From Ceratothoa steindachneri (Eukaryota; Arthropoda; Malacostraca; Isopoda; Cymothoidae), in assembly GCA_963969495.1 (NCBI GenBank), contig OZ018330.1:44756894-44820893 (forward strand): 64,000 bases of DNA, read 5' to 3'. The translations under genes and the position numbers were made by a program. Shown one piece after another: positions 45,730 through 57,839 of the stretch (position 1 is the stretch's first letter; each line of letters starts with the position of its first letter). The notes below the pieces were generated by a model. The model was given only the letters and a program-made list of their open reading frames with translations, did not search any database and was not told the origin of the DNA.

Positions 45730-47890
45730 AAATGCGAGGTTATGGTTTGCATAGCTCGAGGGCGCGTCGCGTCCGCAGAGTTACCCGGGTTATGGCTGAG
45801 TCGAGCACTCATTTTTCTGCGCTAATGCGACCTCCATTTTACTTCTTGCGTTGTTTCGTTAATCTTACCGAAATGGAGTTTCTTAGCACCAATCTTTCTA
45901 CTGATCATGACCATTCGTAAAGAGGGGAGTCGCCAACACTCTGCCTCAATCATATCTGATCGGAGCTAAACCTATGTCAAGTTTTCTCGTGGTCCGGATT
46001 CCGAACAAAGTTTGAATGGCCGACCATTTGACAATTGGAAGTCGGGTGTAATATAGACAACCGTGCGGCAACTGCCATCTAGAAGATTGCGTGCCATTCC
46101 CTGTATAATGAGCTTGACTCCTGAGTATCCTCCACCTTTATCACTAGTCTGGTAGTTTTTGTAGTGGGGAGGGGGGGTGATTTTCTGAAGCGGAGTATCC
46201 TTCACCATAAATATATCGTGCAATCAATGTTTTGCCAAAATTCTGCTAATCATCGCTATGATTGTCCCTTTTTTGTTTGGTTGCTGACCTTCGGAGCCTT
46301 GAATGTTGACCTTTGAGCCTCGGATAAATGGCGCGTCTCAAAAGGTGTTCTAGTTCTCGGTCTTGAGCGGAAGCTCTGCGGTGCATGCGCCAGATTTTCT
46401 TCTGTGCCCTCTGCATTTCGACTGAAAAGTTCCCCCAAGGGAAGGGGGCGATTGTTGCACCTGGTACCTGGAGAAGTAACATGCCCTCCCGACCCCACTG
46501 ACTCCGGAAGTCTAACTAGATTGAGGATACCAGGACGTTTTTACTTACTAAATATTGAAATCCTATCCCTTTTGTTGACACTTTCTTTACAAGTCTCATT
46601 TTCTTGGCTGCCGGCTAATGTCTCAGGCTAGTCGCCAACCTGCTTTTATCCATTCATGCCTTGGGGGGTGGGGGGTGCTGGTTGTCTCTTGTCGGGGTGC
46701 CCTGTTTTAACATGTCTACATTTTCTTCCCCATCTTTATTTCCCTCATATATCATTTTGCACACCCAGAGGGTTTTGTGTTCTCCCGGCGCCAATGTGTG
46801 AAGGAAGATTTGCGGCTTTATATCCCACATAATTTCACTTGCGCCACTTCACCACTTTTTTTACAGAACGTTTCTGCGGGATACGCCCTTGATGTTATTG
46901 CGCTTTAAATTCGAAGAAAAAGAACCTTGGCTTAGTTAGGGCGTTAATGGCTCAGGGCGGGGAATTAGGTGTAATCAACGGTCACGTTGTTTGCACGGTC
47001 CCCATGGAACGTACCTCCCATGGCATTTCTCATATCCCCCCGCCCCTTAAATCTGAGGATGAACAGTGCTTTTGTTTACCTCTATCCATTCATCTCTAGG
47101 GTGCCCCCCCTCCCCACCTGCTTTTTTAATAAGGCGGTCTACGAAACCTCGCAAGTGGGTGCTCTTCTTGATTCTTGGGGGGGAGGGGTGAACACCCTCT
47201 TATGGAAAAATACGTCTCCCCCCCCCCCTCCCAAAGAGGATGGGAGGTGTGCATGGACAACCATGATAACCTGACCACGAGGATTGTGTGTTCTCCCGGG
47301 CTCAATTCGTCTGCAGGAACATCTGCAGTTTTATGCCACGCGTCACTTCTTCTATTTTGAACATGACCTCCGGTGGTTGCCAGTGTGCCTGGAGGAGCAG
47401 CGGGTCCTCCCTGCATCAGTGCCCGCAAGGTTAGGTCCGACAGAGGGAAATTCCACTCTGGGTCCTGATCTAGGGGAAGCTGGTGGGTGCGCTCGGTCCT
47501 TTTATGTGCCCTTTCCATTACTACATATTGGCCCCTTCTACTACCCATCCTGGACCACTACCATCGGCAGGTCTTGGTCTCGGGGTTCCTAAGGAGTGGT
47601 GTTAATGGCGTATACTGCCCGTCCCATTGGCAATGGGGTCAAAGTAGGGCTACCGCGGGCATGGGCATGAATTTCATTCCAAGGTTATGATTGCCGAATT
47701 AAACTTGGGGGAAGGGGCTTCCCTCTCACCACTCCCGAACGAGAAAGGGATTTTCCATTTATCATTTTTGGAGCTGCCTTCATCCCCTTCCCCCCAAAAC
47801 TATTAGCGGAGAGATTGTTTTCTCATCTCTAACTAGGGGTTCGGGAGGTTTCTCCATTCCTCCGTATTGGAGAGTTATCTCCAGGCACAC
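45730..47890. other. GC-richer region without a recognised gene
   Basis: Many G/C runs and overlapping open frames on both strands, none recognised. 46800-46940 resembles 62220-62400 in DNA and translation (LRLYIPH... / LRLYFTHF..., then RFKFE.KE). This may be an unrecognised part of the LINE family that fills the rest of the window. Confidence 0.4.
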
Positions 47891-47897
47891 TTGCGGC

Positions 47898-48020
47898 GGG
47901 CCCCCCTTTTCTCTCTCACTCCCCAAAGACCCAGCGAGGCAGGGGCGCCGCCTCGCCCCCCTTTTCTCTCTCACTCCCCAAAGACCCAGCGAGGCAGGGG
48001 CGCCGCCTCGCCCCCCACCC
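47898..48020. repeat. Tandem duplication, about 62-bp unit x2
   Basis: The block containing CCTTTTCTCTCTCACTCCCC and AAAGACCCAGCGAGGCAGGG is repeated back to back. Confidence 0.9.
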
Positions 48021-48053
48021 CCCCGATGGGAGCAGGTGAACCACCTCAAGCTA

Positions 48054-48984
48054 CGAGGGGCGGTCAATAAGTTTTGTAATTCGGATATAAGGAAACGACA
48101 TATGAGGAAAAGTGTTTTAGTATTTTTCAAGATAACTACCCTCAACTTCAATGCACTTGCGCCACTTGTCCTTGAGGCTTCGAATTCCCGACAACCAGAA
48201 ATCTCCCCACTCCTGTTCAATCCACTCCTGGACGGCGAGCTGGACATCTTCATCGTCCCCAAACCGGCGTCCACGCAGTGCAGCCTTGAGCTAGCGGAAT
48301 AAATGTAGTCGCTAGGGGCCAGATCTGGACTGTAGCGGAGATGGTTGAGCAACTCGAATCCGCACTCGAACAGGGCAGCTTGTGCAACTCTGGCCTTGTG
48401 GACTTTGACGACGTTGAAGTCGATCATGGGGCGTGAGGTTTCTAGGGACCCAACGGGCAGAGACCTTGGTCATGGCCAAATTGTCGTGGATGATGTTGAT
48501 AACACTTCCATGTGATATTCCAAGTTCTCGCTCGATTTCGTCGACCTTCACCCGTCGATTTTCGAGGATGATCATCTCCACACGGGCCACATTGTCTTCG
48601 TTGGTCACGTCTGACGGGCCTCCTGGACGGGGGTCATCTTCAAGAGACTCATGACCATGGCGTAACTCCCTATTCCAGCGAGCAATAGTTGCATAGGAAG
48701 GGGCGGTGTCAGTGTACACTGCAACCATGCCTTCATGGATCTCTTTTGCATTCTTGCCTTCCTTAGTCAAAATTTTGATCACTGTGCAGTGCTCAACCTT
48801 CTCCATTGTTGAAAAATTTGTGACTGACGATCTGCGATCAGCTACTGCTTCTTAAATAGACGAGGCAGGAGCGTGCGACTGCATGTCCTGACTTGTCATA
48901 ACTTGTCCTAACACCCCAACAAACAGCCATCCCCCTTCCTCTGTTTTGCCCTACCGATTCGCAAAACTTATTGACCGCCCCTCG
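48054..48984 (-). mobile_element. Internally deleted mariner element (931 bp)
   Basis: Perfect 23-bp inverted ends beginning CGAGGGGCGGTCAATAAG, flanked by TA at 48052-48053 and 48985-48986. Encodes both ends of a mariner transposase with the middle missing. Full-length mariners are about 1.3 kb. Confidence 0.95.
48060..48806 (-). pseudogene. Mariner transposase with deleted catalytic core
   Basis: The open frame 48806-48312 begins MEKVEHCTVIKILTKEGKN (first helix-turn-helix), continues IARWNRELRHGHESLEDDPR, then the second HTH ELGISHGSVINIIHDNL and VSARWVPRNLTPHDR, the W-V-P-x-x-L-T linker. Sequence then jumps to KVHKARVAQAALFECGFELL and HLRYSPDLAPSDY, which holds the third Asp of the D,D34D triad and the S-P-D-L-A-P-x-D-Y motif. 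The segment with the first two Asp residues (about 350-400 bp) is gone, so it cannot be catalytically active. Ends remain intact, so it may have been mobilised in trans. Confidence 0.9.
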
Positions 48985-48989
48985 TACTT

Positions 48990-49690
48990 TTTTTAAGAGA
49001 CCTCGTAGACCCGAGGTTTGTCACTTTGATATGAGTGCACGCCCGCTTCCCCATTCTTCCCAATGGAAGTCGCATGTCGGGCCTCAAAGGGCCTATGAGT
49101 CCTCGAATACCCGACACTTTGGAGGGGATGGCCACTTAGAGATACCCCCTGACATGGAGATGATCCCGGAGGTGCTCTCAACCCGGATGGTAGCCTCTTC
49201 CTTGTGGGAAAACCTGGGTTCGGTGCCAGATAACCCTGAACTTGAGTCCGTCCATTTGCAAGGTCTTCGTGATGCGGCACTGGACCCCGGGATCACAAGA
49301 AGAGTAGGGAGCTCATCCGCCGGCTGGGGTTCCCTTACCGGCAAGAACCTTAGACATCTTGGCAAAAGATATGGCTAAGGCCTTAGGGCCTCTCCGGAGA
49401 TGGAGAGACACGGTTTCAATCACCTCCCTCTCCTAAAAAGAAATAACGAGACACCTAGGGGTTACTCTCTCTCTCCGCAGGGGCTCCGAAAATGGAGGGA
49501 TCCGCTCAGTATCGGCAAACGACCAGGCCAAGACTGGCATGTCTTGCCCCGAGTCACCCTTGTGCTTGGAGAACCAAAATAAGACCAAGAAGGCTAATGT
49601 TTTTGTGTGGTGACCGGAGCCTCGATTACGTAGGGGCTCCTGATTGAGAGACTACCTAACGTTTTTGCAGTCTGTTGGTTTCAAACGCTT
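48990..49690 (+). pseudogene. LINE R-family copy 1: ORF1 N-terminal region
   Basis: I use R for the LINE family shared by five segments here. Frame 48971-49378 reads GHLEIPPDMEMIPEVLSTRM and NLGSVPDNPELESVHLQGLR, matching the frame at 63750-63950 (GGPPEIDMVPEVTQAQMV, GSVLSTEPEPAHVQGTPH) and, through stops, 52841-53000. It then continues, after a break, into KRNNETPRGYSLSPQGL (compare 53140-53280). Upstream the mariner element abuts. Function is not deducible from sequence, but position before zinc knuckles in the longest copy marks it as ORF1 N-terminus. Confidence 0.6.
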
Positions 49691-49729
49691 ATAGTTATTC
49701 ACTCCATTGATGGCAGCATGTTAACCAAA

Positions 49730-50560
49730 GTCCACATGCATGCTCAAACCGAGTACCTATAGCATTAGCTCCTTCGAGAGCTAGGTATAGCTTTCGGACC
49801 GGTGGCGCCCCTGGTTCTGCCCAGGACGCCACCCTTGAGGGTACCACCCAAAGCTTGTACGGCGCCGTGAGTATTGCGTTCGACCTTTTTGGAGCACACC
49901 TCGTGTCACGCTGGAACCGTGCCAATGTATACAGATGGCTCCAAGTCCCAAGAGAGGGTCGGCTTCCACGCCGTATCCCCTCTGTTTGAAGTCAGTGGGG
50001 CTCTGCCAGGCGCTGCGTCTGTCTTCACGGCCGAGCTGGTGGCAATATACCACTCGGTACGGGAGATTACGCGACGTGCCGGGTTCGGAGACCGGATTGG
50101 AATCTCCGCATCCCCTGGTTCGCGATATCCGTGATGCCACGGTTTTGGCAAGCCGGGTGGATGTCGAGATTATCTTCTGCTGAGTTCCTGGACATGTAGG
50201 AATTGCGGGAAATGAGGGCGCCAAAGAGTCCGCGAGGACCAGCGTTTCGCTCTTCCTCACACCGACTAATGGCATGAATATGGGCAGGTCTTCGGGCTGT
50301 TTGGCAAAGAAGATGGGAGACGTTCGAAGGGAACTTAAAGTTGCGTGCCATTGCGCTGCGACTGTTCCCATGGACCTACTTTCCAGGAGTTTGCTTCCGG
50401 CTTATTGCCTTTTTATTTTTTTAAAAAATTTTGATCGTTTTTGTTTTTGTTTTTTTGCACTTATTTTAAAGATGCCTAGTATTAGGTAATGTTGACTACA
50501 GCGACTAATGCCCAAGTAGGCAGTCGCCAGATGAGCTCTTAAAATTAAAAAAATATATAT
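49730..50560 (+). pseudogene. LINE R-family copy 1: RNase H domain and 3' end
   Basis: Joined directly to the ORF1 segment. PMYTDGSKSQERVGFHAVSP (first RNase H Asp), ALPGAASVFTAELVAIYHSV (catalytic Glu) and GFGDRIGIS follow; the second Asp block (normally Y-S-D-S-Q) is disrupted. The 3' end carries AGGCAGTCGCCAGATGAG at about 50517 and an A-rich tail. The endonuclease, RT and zinc knuckles are missing, so this is a deletion derivative keeping both ends of the element. Confidence 0.75.
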
Positions 50561-50570
50561 ATAGCATTAG

Positions 50571-51420
50571 CTAAATAAATAGGTAGAGAGCCGGAGCCTT
50601 CGGGTGAATGCAGTGAACCCTTCTGAGACGGCCATTATTAATGCTCTTTGGTGGACTCATTGTCTCGCTGGTGAACGTGACACCGTCCTGTACCATTAAT
50701 TTTGTGACTTGAGTGGGGGGGGGGAGATATGCGAGTGAAGTGGAGTACTCCTTGCAAGAGATCACCGAAGAGCTGGTCGGCCAAAGATCAATCTAGGTCG
50801 AATGTGTGATGAAAAAAAACGAGGAGAGCTCTAAACCCACCGCTACACTCTTCTCCACGTTCGATGACTGGGTCTCTAAGTCGGTGCGTGCTTGTTTGTA
50901 TCTCTACAGCGTTAAAACATTCGTGACACTGGCGAGGAGGTGCATTACTGCCTCCGCTTAAGCCATATTAATCGCTTATGAAGATTTGCAAAGTCGGGTT
51001 TACCCGTAACCTGTGTAAATTTGCGCCAAGACACTACACGGAGATGCTAGCGGTTCATGGTGCAGGCTCTATATTTTTTCGCAAGGCTAATTATTTTATG
51101 GCTCAATATTTAAGCAGGCAACCTTTGATCCATGCCCTACCAGGTTTACGAGCTCGGTCGTTTCCGGCCCATTCAAACTTCTGCTGGTTCTAACCTTCCT
51201 CCCCTGGTAGAGCTGGCTGTTCAAAGAGCTCATAACCACTCTCTGCTAAAACCAGTGCCCTCCCCCCCTCCCCGCGTGACCATTAGACTCAGAGGAGGCA
51301 AACCCCTGAAGGTGATCGTGAGACAGTTTTTGAGGGCTCGTATAGATGTCATCCTAAAAGAGGACACCATCTAGGGAAATTAATTCAGACATCACATGGA
51401 AGGTCGCCATGTGGTTTAAT
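50571..51420 (+). pseudogene. LINE R-family copy 2: ORF1 knuckle region
   Basis: Aligns by eye with 54350-55080. SVRACLYLYSVKTFVTLARR matches the lead-in to the zinc knuckle of the longest copy; the knuckle itself is degraded (Y-C-L-R-L-S-H in a shifted frame). Later, PPPRVTIRLRGGKPLKVIVR and FLRARIDVILKED continue the ORF1 C-terminus. No ORF2 is attached. Confidence 0.6.
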
Positions 51421-51859
51421 AGTTCTTTTCCACATAGAAAAACAATGGCTTAATGCTTTTTACTAGAGAATGCCTCACAAATATCATTTTTCAGCTGGAG
51501 CCGAGCATCGGACTTTGAGTGAAATTTTCACACGGTGGAAGCTAGAGAAATTGGGCAGAAAGCGACAAAGGCGAGCCCAGTAGCTTTTCGCCTGGAGGCC
51601 ATGACCTTACCGTCTGCCCGCACCCTTTTGAATAAATCTATCTAAAGGCCATGCCTAGCTAACCCTAGGTCTCAAAGCATACCATACTGGACATCGTACG
51701 GACCAGCAGCGGTGTTCTTGCATAAAGCGAGAGCGCAACACAGCTCACTTAGCGTAAACTTATCGTTGAGGGGTTCTCCGCATATGGAGGTAAAGTCCAG
51801 TCGGCGGCATCAGTACGTGGATTGAATGCTGACGGAGCAGCATCCCGGATAGAGAAAGC
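51421..51859. other. No gene recognised
   Basis: Spacer between copies 2 and 3. 51783-51825 (CAGTCGGCGGCATCAGTACG) resembles 61783-61820, so the copy-3 5' region may start here. Confidence 0.4.
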
Positions 51860-52410
51860 GGTCGTGGAAGAGTGTCTCACGGACAGGCGTCTCGTAAGGG
51901 ACACGGCGATTTGCTTTCGTGGCCGCCGTGCTGACGGGACTCTTCGCCCCCTCCGGCCCCGGCTTAGCTTCGTCTTTCTGACACCCTGTCTTCCTACCCT
52001 ACCCCCTCACTTTCCATACAACCTCTCCCACAACTTTCTCTGTTCAGCCTATAATTTGACAGGGTTGACGCCGACCAGCTTCCTCTCACCCAACCATCCC
52101 GGATCGGAGCTGGGGAGAGGGTACGACGCCCCCTCACCCCTGAACTCCAGTTTGATGTGGTAGGTTTTTAACAACTGGCTTCACCCCCACCCCCACCTTC
52201 CTCACATAGCCTTTCTCTCATTTTACTCCCTATCAATATATGCCCATTCCAAGATGGAGTCGCCATGCCGAAGGACTGCCTGGCCACTGGGCGGGAGTTG
52301 TGATCCTAAATGGCCGCAGCTGGCTCTGCCGGCGCCGTGTTCACCCCTCGCAGAACGGGTACTGCTTGAGGTGATTAGCGTTTGCGTCCCGTGATACAAA
52401 TAGGGTCACC
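51860..52410 (+). repeat. LINE R-family copy 3: 5' UTR
   Basis: Closely related to 62880-63283: shared TGGCCGCCGTGCT.ACGGGA, CCGTGTTCACCCCTCGCAGA and TTTGCGTCCCGT. Ends at ATGCCC, the shared ORF1 start. Confidence 0.8.
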
Positions 52411-53455
52411 ATGCCCAATGATGAGTTCTGCAAAAATGCTCCTCTTCTACCTCCTCCCCTAACATCGTCAGGGCCGCCTTCAGGCAGCTCCATGGAAAAA
52501 AATGGAGTTCCCCCCCATGTGTTTTCTCAGGGGACCCTCCAAATTTCTTCTACCGGGGAGGAGGCTTACTCCTCTTCTAACCGTACGGTTGCAGAGGACT
52601 CTCACTCACCTCCTTCTCTGTAGGTGCCCTTGGGTGCCTCCTTTCCTGCGGCAGTCCCTCCTTTTCTTTCACAGGGGACTCTCAAGAAAGCACGCAGGGG
52701 GCCCAATATTGGCTGTGCCCTCTAAGGTTCTGCACCCGTGCATTCTGACTTTACAGGGGGCAAGCGTACCTGACCCTCTCTCTTCCCCAACGGTTGCCAG
52801 TTCGTTGATCCAAGGCTAGACTACTAAAGGTCCCACGAATGGCCACTTGGAAGCTCCCCTGAGGTGACCCAGCCCCAGACGGTAGGATCTTCCATGGGGT
52901 CGAACTCGGGCTCGGTGCCAAGCACAGAACCATAGTCCTTCCCTTTGCAAGCTCCTCCTTAAACGCTCGGGTCTCCGAGGCCTCCCAAGGGTAGGAAGGA
53001 TCACCACCTCTGGCTGGTGTCCTTGTGGCAGCCAAGACCTCCATTTCATAGAAAGATGCTGAGGCTGGTCCATTTGGGATAGGGGATCCTTCCGACAGGG
53101 TGGGGGGGGCATGTTCATTCCACACCCTCCTTTCATAAAAAGAAAAGAAACGGTAAGAGTAAAGGCTCCTCTCCCTCCGCGGGAGCCACTGGGACGGACG
53201 GGGCCGCTTCCGTTTCGGTATGCGACCAACCCAATATCGGCACGTCCGGTCCCGTGCAACCCCCAAACTCTCTCTTAATTCGCTCCACTGATTGTAACAT
53301 ATTGGCCAATGGCAACATGATCCATCAGAGGATAGCACTAGCTTGTTTGATTGGTAGAGAGCTGAAGGTGACTCGTTTCTCGGACAGGAGCCTTCTTTCG
53401 AATGCCTCTGAGGGGGGCCATAATTAGAGCTTTTCGGACACTAGATGTTGTAGCG
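52411..53455 (+). pseudogene. LINE R-family copy 3: ORF1 N-terminal part
   Basis: Starts ATGCCCAATGATGAG, paralleling ATGCCCGATAATGAA at 63284, which supports this start. The frame is Pro/Ser-rich and reads FSQGTLQISSTGEEAYSSS, then has a stop at 52621. Beyond that, frame-broken sequence matches copies 1 and 5 (EVTQPQTV and GSVPSTEP readings at about 52860-52910). Long minus-strand ORFs over 52751-53338 are shadows. Confidence 0.65.
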
Positions 53456-54249
53456 GGCCGATAATCTAGACTCACCCCAATCGATCCAACCCACTTCCTA
53501 CACTAATCCGGACGTGAGAAATCGAAGGAGAATGAAACGGATTGTATGTACAGTCCTTTACTAACAAAAAAAATGTACAATGATATTCACAATGGAGAGG
53601 GGGGGATTATATTAGAGATCTCCTTACTATTTACACACAAAAAATACAGCTAAATTTCCTATATATACGCAATCAAAAAATAAATAAATCCTACTTATAA
53701 ATACTATTAATCGATCCTAAGAAACATTCTAAAAAAAAATCAACAACCAAAAAAATCCGGACTACAACAGTCAATATATAAATAACAAACAAAGGCCTCA
53801 CGTGGTACAAAGAGGGTAGGGGGGGACGTCCAGCCACCTGCCACTCGAGCGAGCAAAATGCCTAGGACTTACAAACACATGTGGCGCCTCTGCGCTTGAT
53901 GGAAGATAAATGACCTTATCACGCTTGCGTGGCTATTATGAGCCCTCCTCCTTCATTAAGCTATACTATTGGCCTTTATTAATTAACAATAATATATAGC
54001 TTTCCAGAATATGGCGCTTTGTTTGCAATATAATGATATATGAAACTAGATACTATCTTTCCAGAATATGGCGCCTGGAAAGAAAGAAAAAAAACATGGT
54101 AATCATTTTTATACATAAAATAAACAAAAAACAAAACAAACCCATTCACACACACACATTCTTGCAGAATGAGGGAGAGTGTATTGGGAAAAAGGGTGGG
54201 AGAATGGCCCCTTATACACACGCTCACATTCGCTCCACCACACCGTGAC
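53456..54249. other. AT-rich insertion inside ORF1 of copy 3
   Basis: Composition drops sharply. Contains the direct repeat CTTTCCAGAATATGGCGC at 54000-54017 and 54057-54074 and CA-repeats near 54145. No coding signal. Unclassified insertion. Confidence 0.5.
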
Positions 54250-55250
54250 GCCGCATTCTACAATAAACTTCATGAAAGTAATAGTTTATGCGACGGAACC
54301 CGTGGACTACTCCAGAGATGACACCACCTTCGAGCTGGCCGACCATGGAGCGGTCAAGGTCGAACGTCTGATAAGAAAACAGGGGTGGGGGGCGCTCGAG
54401 ACCCACCCCTATGCTCTTCGTTACGTTCGACTGTGACGAGCTCCCTGAATCGGTGCGTACCGGCTGTATCGCTACCGCGTGAAGGCATTCGTGTCACTGC
54501 CGCGGCGGTGCTACTACTGCCACCACTTCGGCCATACGAGTCGCTCATGTAGAGGTGCAAAGTAGGGGTTACCCGAACTCTGTGAAGTTGCTCCAAGGCC
54601 GCACGCGATAAGTCCAAATCAAGTGTGTCAATTGCGGAGCGCCGCACCCCGCTTCTTGGAAGCAATGTGGTGCGTATCTCCTTGAAAAGGAAATCCTGGC
54701 TGCTTAGGCTACGGATAATCTCTCATTTCGCGAGGCTAAGGACTTGGTCCTGGCGCGCCCTATGCCTTAATGTTAAGAAAGACGCCCTCTGCTCGTGGCC
54801 CCTCCAGGCCTACGAGCACGGTAGTTTCCGCGGCCATTCGAAACCCTTTACGGGTTCTACCCAGCCCGGGCGATACTCTGGTAAAGCAAGTGACACAAAA
54901 GGTTCACGCTAAATCCACCCCCCTCCCCTCTTTCTTCGCGCTTGACCGTTTCCCGTAAGACGAAAAGGTCGCGCTCCTCCACCGAGTCGTTAAACTCACA
55001 GGGGGCAACACCCGTGAAGTTTGTCGTGCGGCCATCTTCCTGGTTTTCTAAAGCTGTCCCCCGAAAGGAGGAGAGCACCAAAGGAGTTTAGGCTCCTACA
55101 CCCACACCGAGTGCTAGACTGGGTGACTCGAAGGCGGTGGATCCTCCAAAGGAGGGAACCCCGCCTGCCGAAGGTTTTGAGGTGGAGGGGAGAAAAGACG
55201 CATGGCGAGCCCAACCTCCCCCGATAAGTCCTCGAAGGCCACAGCACCTC
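54250..55250 (+). pseudogene. LINE R-family copy 3: ORF1 zinc-knuckle region
   Basis: FELADHGAVKVERLIRKQGW and ALETHPYALRYVRL give the domain before the knuckles. After a frame change, YRYRVKAFVSLPRR precedes CYYCHHFGHTSRSC (CX2CX4HX4C, 54509-54550). A second knuckle, CVNCGAPHPASWKQC, lies at 54624-54668. YLLEKEILAA-stop-ATDNLSFREA and a Pro/Ser-rich tail follow. A nucleocapsid-like role in binding LINE RNA is inferred from the family. Multiple stops. Confidence 0.75.
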
Positions 55251-55389
55251 TAATTTTGCCTACGGGAAGCGTACGGTCATATCCGTGTGGGTCTTCTCTT
55301 CGAAGAGAGGCCCCGCATCTCATCCAAACTAGGCCTGGAAGAATTGCCGCGGACTCTGGGCCAACTGGGAGGAGCTGCGGAGGCTCGTT

Positions 55390-56170
55390 GCCTCCCGTTG
55401 TCCATTAAGTTATCTTTTTTGCAGCAGTTCATGCTCTGCGCGTGCCCCTTGCCCACCCTTTCGGTTTATAAGTGTTTCCGACCCCACCACCACGGGATGG
55501 GGCCTGGGCAGGAGGATGTGCCATTTACACCCGGCATAATGTCTCCGTCCTTCTCTTTGCATTAGATACCTACTTTCAGGCACTAGTTCTGCTGCTGCAC
55601 CTGGATAGGAGGTATACTGTTACTTATGCGTATATTACACCATCTGCCGACTTCGACTCTGGGAACTTGAGCCGCGTCGTGGCACGGTTGCCGAGGCCCT
55701 TTCTCTTGCTCTGAGATCTAAACGGTAGACACCCCCTATGGGAAGACTACTCGATCAATCCCAGGGGTCAGGTCCTTGACGAGGTGGAGATAGGTGTACT
55801 AAATATGGATGAGTTTACGCCTCACTGCCCCAGAACCGCTTCCTTTTCCTTTCTTGGTCTATCTTTGTGTGCTCCGGATGCACAGCCTGATTTGGGTTTA
55901 GGATAGTCGATGACCTCCATGGTAGTGATCACTTTCCCATTCGAATATCTTTTTATGGGCTGCTGCGCGGTTGTCCATATTTCAGGAAATGACTGATTTC
56001 TTTCTCTCAGTCGAGAAGTTTAGGTCGGTGGATGAGGCTGTTGAGTTCTTCTCCGGCAACCTCATTGCCGTAAGTTTACGTGATATTTCTAGAACGTCTG
56101 GTCCTTTTGAACGTCGACCGCTTCCGTGGTGGTCAGCCGAGTGTGAGGCGGCCCTCAAACAAGAATCTTT
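55390..56170 (+). pseudogene. LINE R-family copy 3: APE endonuclease
   Basis: AIYTRHNVSVLLFALDTYFQ and ALVLLLHLDRRYTVTYAYIT mark the middle of the domain; the expected G-D-L-N block reads stop-D-L-N-G-R-H-P-L-W near 55713. VDDLHGSDHFPIRI gives the terminal S-D-H (55924-55932). EKFRSVDEAVEFFSGNLIAV and PLPWWSAECEAALK form the linker to RT. The N-terminal part with the first catalytic Asn/Glu is poorly preserved. Confidence 0.75.
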
Positions 56171-56339
56171 ATGCCTACACGCTATAAGCGCCGCCCGTAT
56201 AATTTCACTGTAGGTGAATTTTGTCGAGCAAGGGCTAGGCTCCGGTATGTTTCGAAGCATTCCCGCCTCTCTTCTTGGCGGGCATATGTTTCTTCACTTA
56301 ACGGGAAAGACGCCTCTAACAGAGATGTGGAATCAAGTC

Positions 56340-57420
56340 AAAAGGATTCGGGGCAAGTTCTCGCAGCCCCCCCCCCCCTTCGTTCTCTAGCCGGGATGCT
56401 GCCCCGCCAGCACTTAATGCACGTCATGATGTCGCGAAAGGACGCCGACTGGATTTTACTGCTAGATGCGGAGAACCCTTCAATTTACAACAGGTTTACA
56501 TTGAGTGAGTTGCTTTACTCTTTCGCGTCGTGCACGGACACCACCCCTGGTCCGGACGATGTCCCGTACGCCATGTTTCGACACCTGGTTGAGCGAGGCA
56601 TGGTCTGTCACTTAGATTTATTCAACAGGATCTGGGTAGAAGGTATTCTCCCAAACTCCTGGCGAATCGCTACTGTGCTCGCTTTTCGCAAACCGGGGAG
56701 ATATCATTCTACCCCGGCCGGTTTCCGCCCAATTTCTCTAACCTCCTGCGTGTGCAAATTGATGGAGAAATTGGTAAATGTTAGATTATCCTTTTTTTCT
56801 AGACAGCGGAGGCCATCTGTCTTAGGCACAGTGCGGCTTCACCAAGTTCCACTTCACGTCGGATGCTCTGCTCCGACTGGAAAAGGCCGTCTGCGAGACC
56901 TTCCTTCTTAGACAGCACTACGCCACGGTGTTTTTTGATCTGGAGAAAGCCTATGATACCGCATGACGATACATTATCATGGAAACTCTCCACACGAGGG
57001 GACGTCTCGCAATCTTAATATCTGAATTTTTGCGAGATCGTCTCTTCCGCGTATGGGTTGAGGGGGGCCTTCTCCGGCCCAATGGAGCAGGAAGAGGATG
57101 TCCTGCAGGGAAGTTTCCTCAGTGTCACACTCTTTGCCGTTGGCATCACCTCTGTGTTACCGGAAGATTGTTCTCGCTACGCTCTACGTGGACGACCTTT
57201 CGATCTCTTTTGGTGCGACCCAGATGCCAACTCTGGAGCGTTGACTCCAACAGGCATTGAACTGGGCCTCTCGCTATGTCGAAGCACACAGGCTATGGTT
57301 TTCCCTGACCAAAATTAAGTCGGTGCACTTCTGCCGCCTTTCATGGCTCCACCCTAATCCAGTCTCGTTTCTTAATGGGCTTCGCACGGAAGTGCTGAAC
57401 TTGCACCATTTTCTTTGGTC
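56340..57420 (+). pseudogene. LINE R-family copy 3: reverse transcriptase
   Basis: Frame 56171-56911 includes FTLSELLYSFASCTDTTPGP, DDVPYAMFRHLVERG, LFNRIWVEGILPNSWRIATV, FRKPGRYHSTPAGFRPISLT and SCVCKLMEKLVNVRLSFF, typical of I/Jockey-superfamily RTs. Motif A, VFFDLEKAYDTA (about 56928-56964), is followed by TGA where Trp is expected. Motif C, LYVDDLSISF, has its YVDD codons at 57185-57196, in a frame different from the flanking ORF. The catalytic Asp residues are still legible, but frameshifts and stops preclude function. Confidence 0.85.
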
Positions 57421-57839
57421 TTATATTTGACCGACGCTTCACTTGGTATGCTCTAATACGCAGCCTTATGGACTCTTGTACCCACGCCATGGATATTCTT
57501 CGTTCTGTGACGTTCAGCGCCTGGGGCGCTGATAGGGCTACTGCCCTACTTATTTATAGACCCTTTGTTCATTCGCAGCTCGACTACGGATGCGAGTTTT
57601 ATGCATTCGCAGCCGAGCATGTATTTCGGAAGGTGGACTCGATCCACCACACCGGCCTTACCCTGGCGACCCTGTCCTTCCGTACGTCCCCATTGAGATC
57701 CTACCTGTCGATACTGGGGAAATGTCACTCGCTCTGCGCAGTACACACTGTATGTATTATTCGCCTGTATGAGCCAGTCCAGCGCCCCTTTCAGTCGCCA
57801 ACAGCTTTCTCTGCATCCGCATCTGATCTCGATGTTCCC

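Noticed and set aside
47780..48427. 215-codon minus ORF as one protein
   Set aside because: It joins the mariner C-terminus out of frame with external GC-rich tandem repeat DNA; not a real unit.
52751..53338. Long minus-strand ORFs (147 and 195 codons)
   Set aside because: The plus strand here matches LINE ORF1 in copies 1 and 5; the minus frames are shadows of GC-rich sequence.
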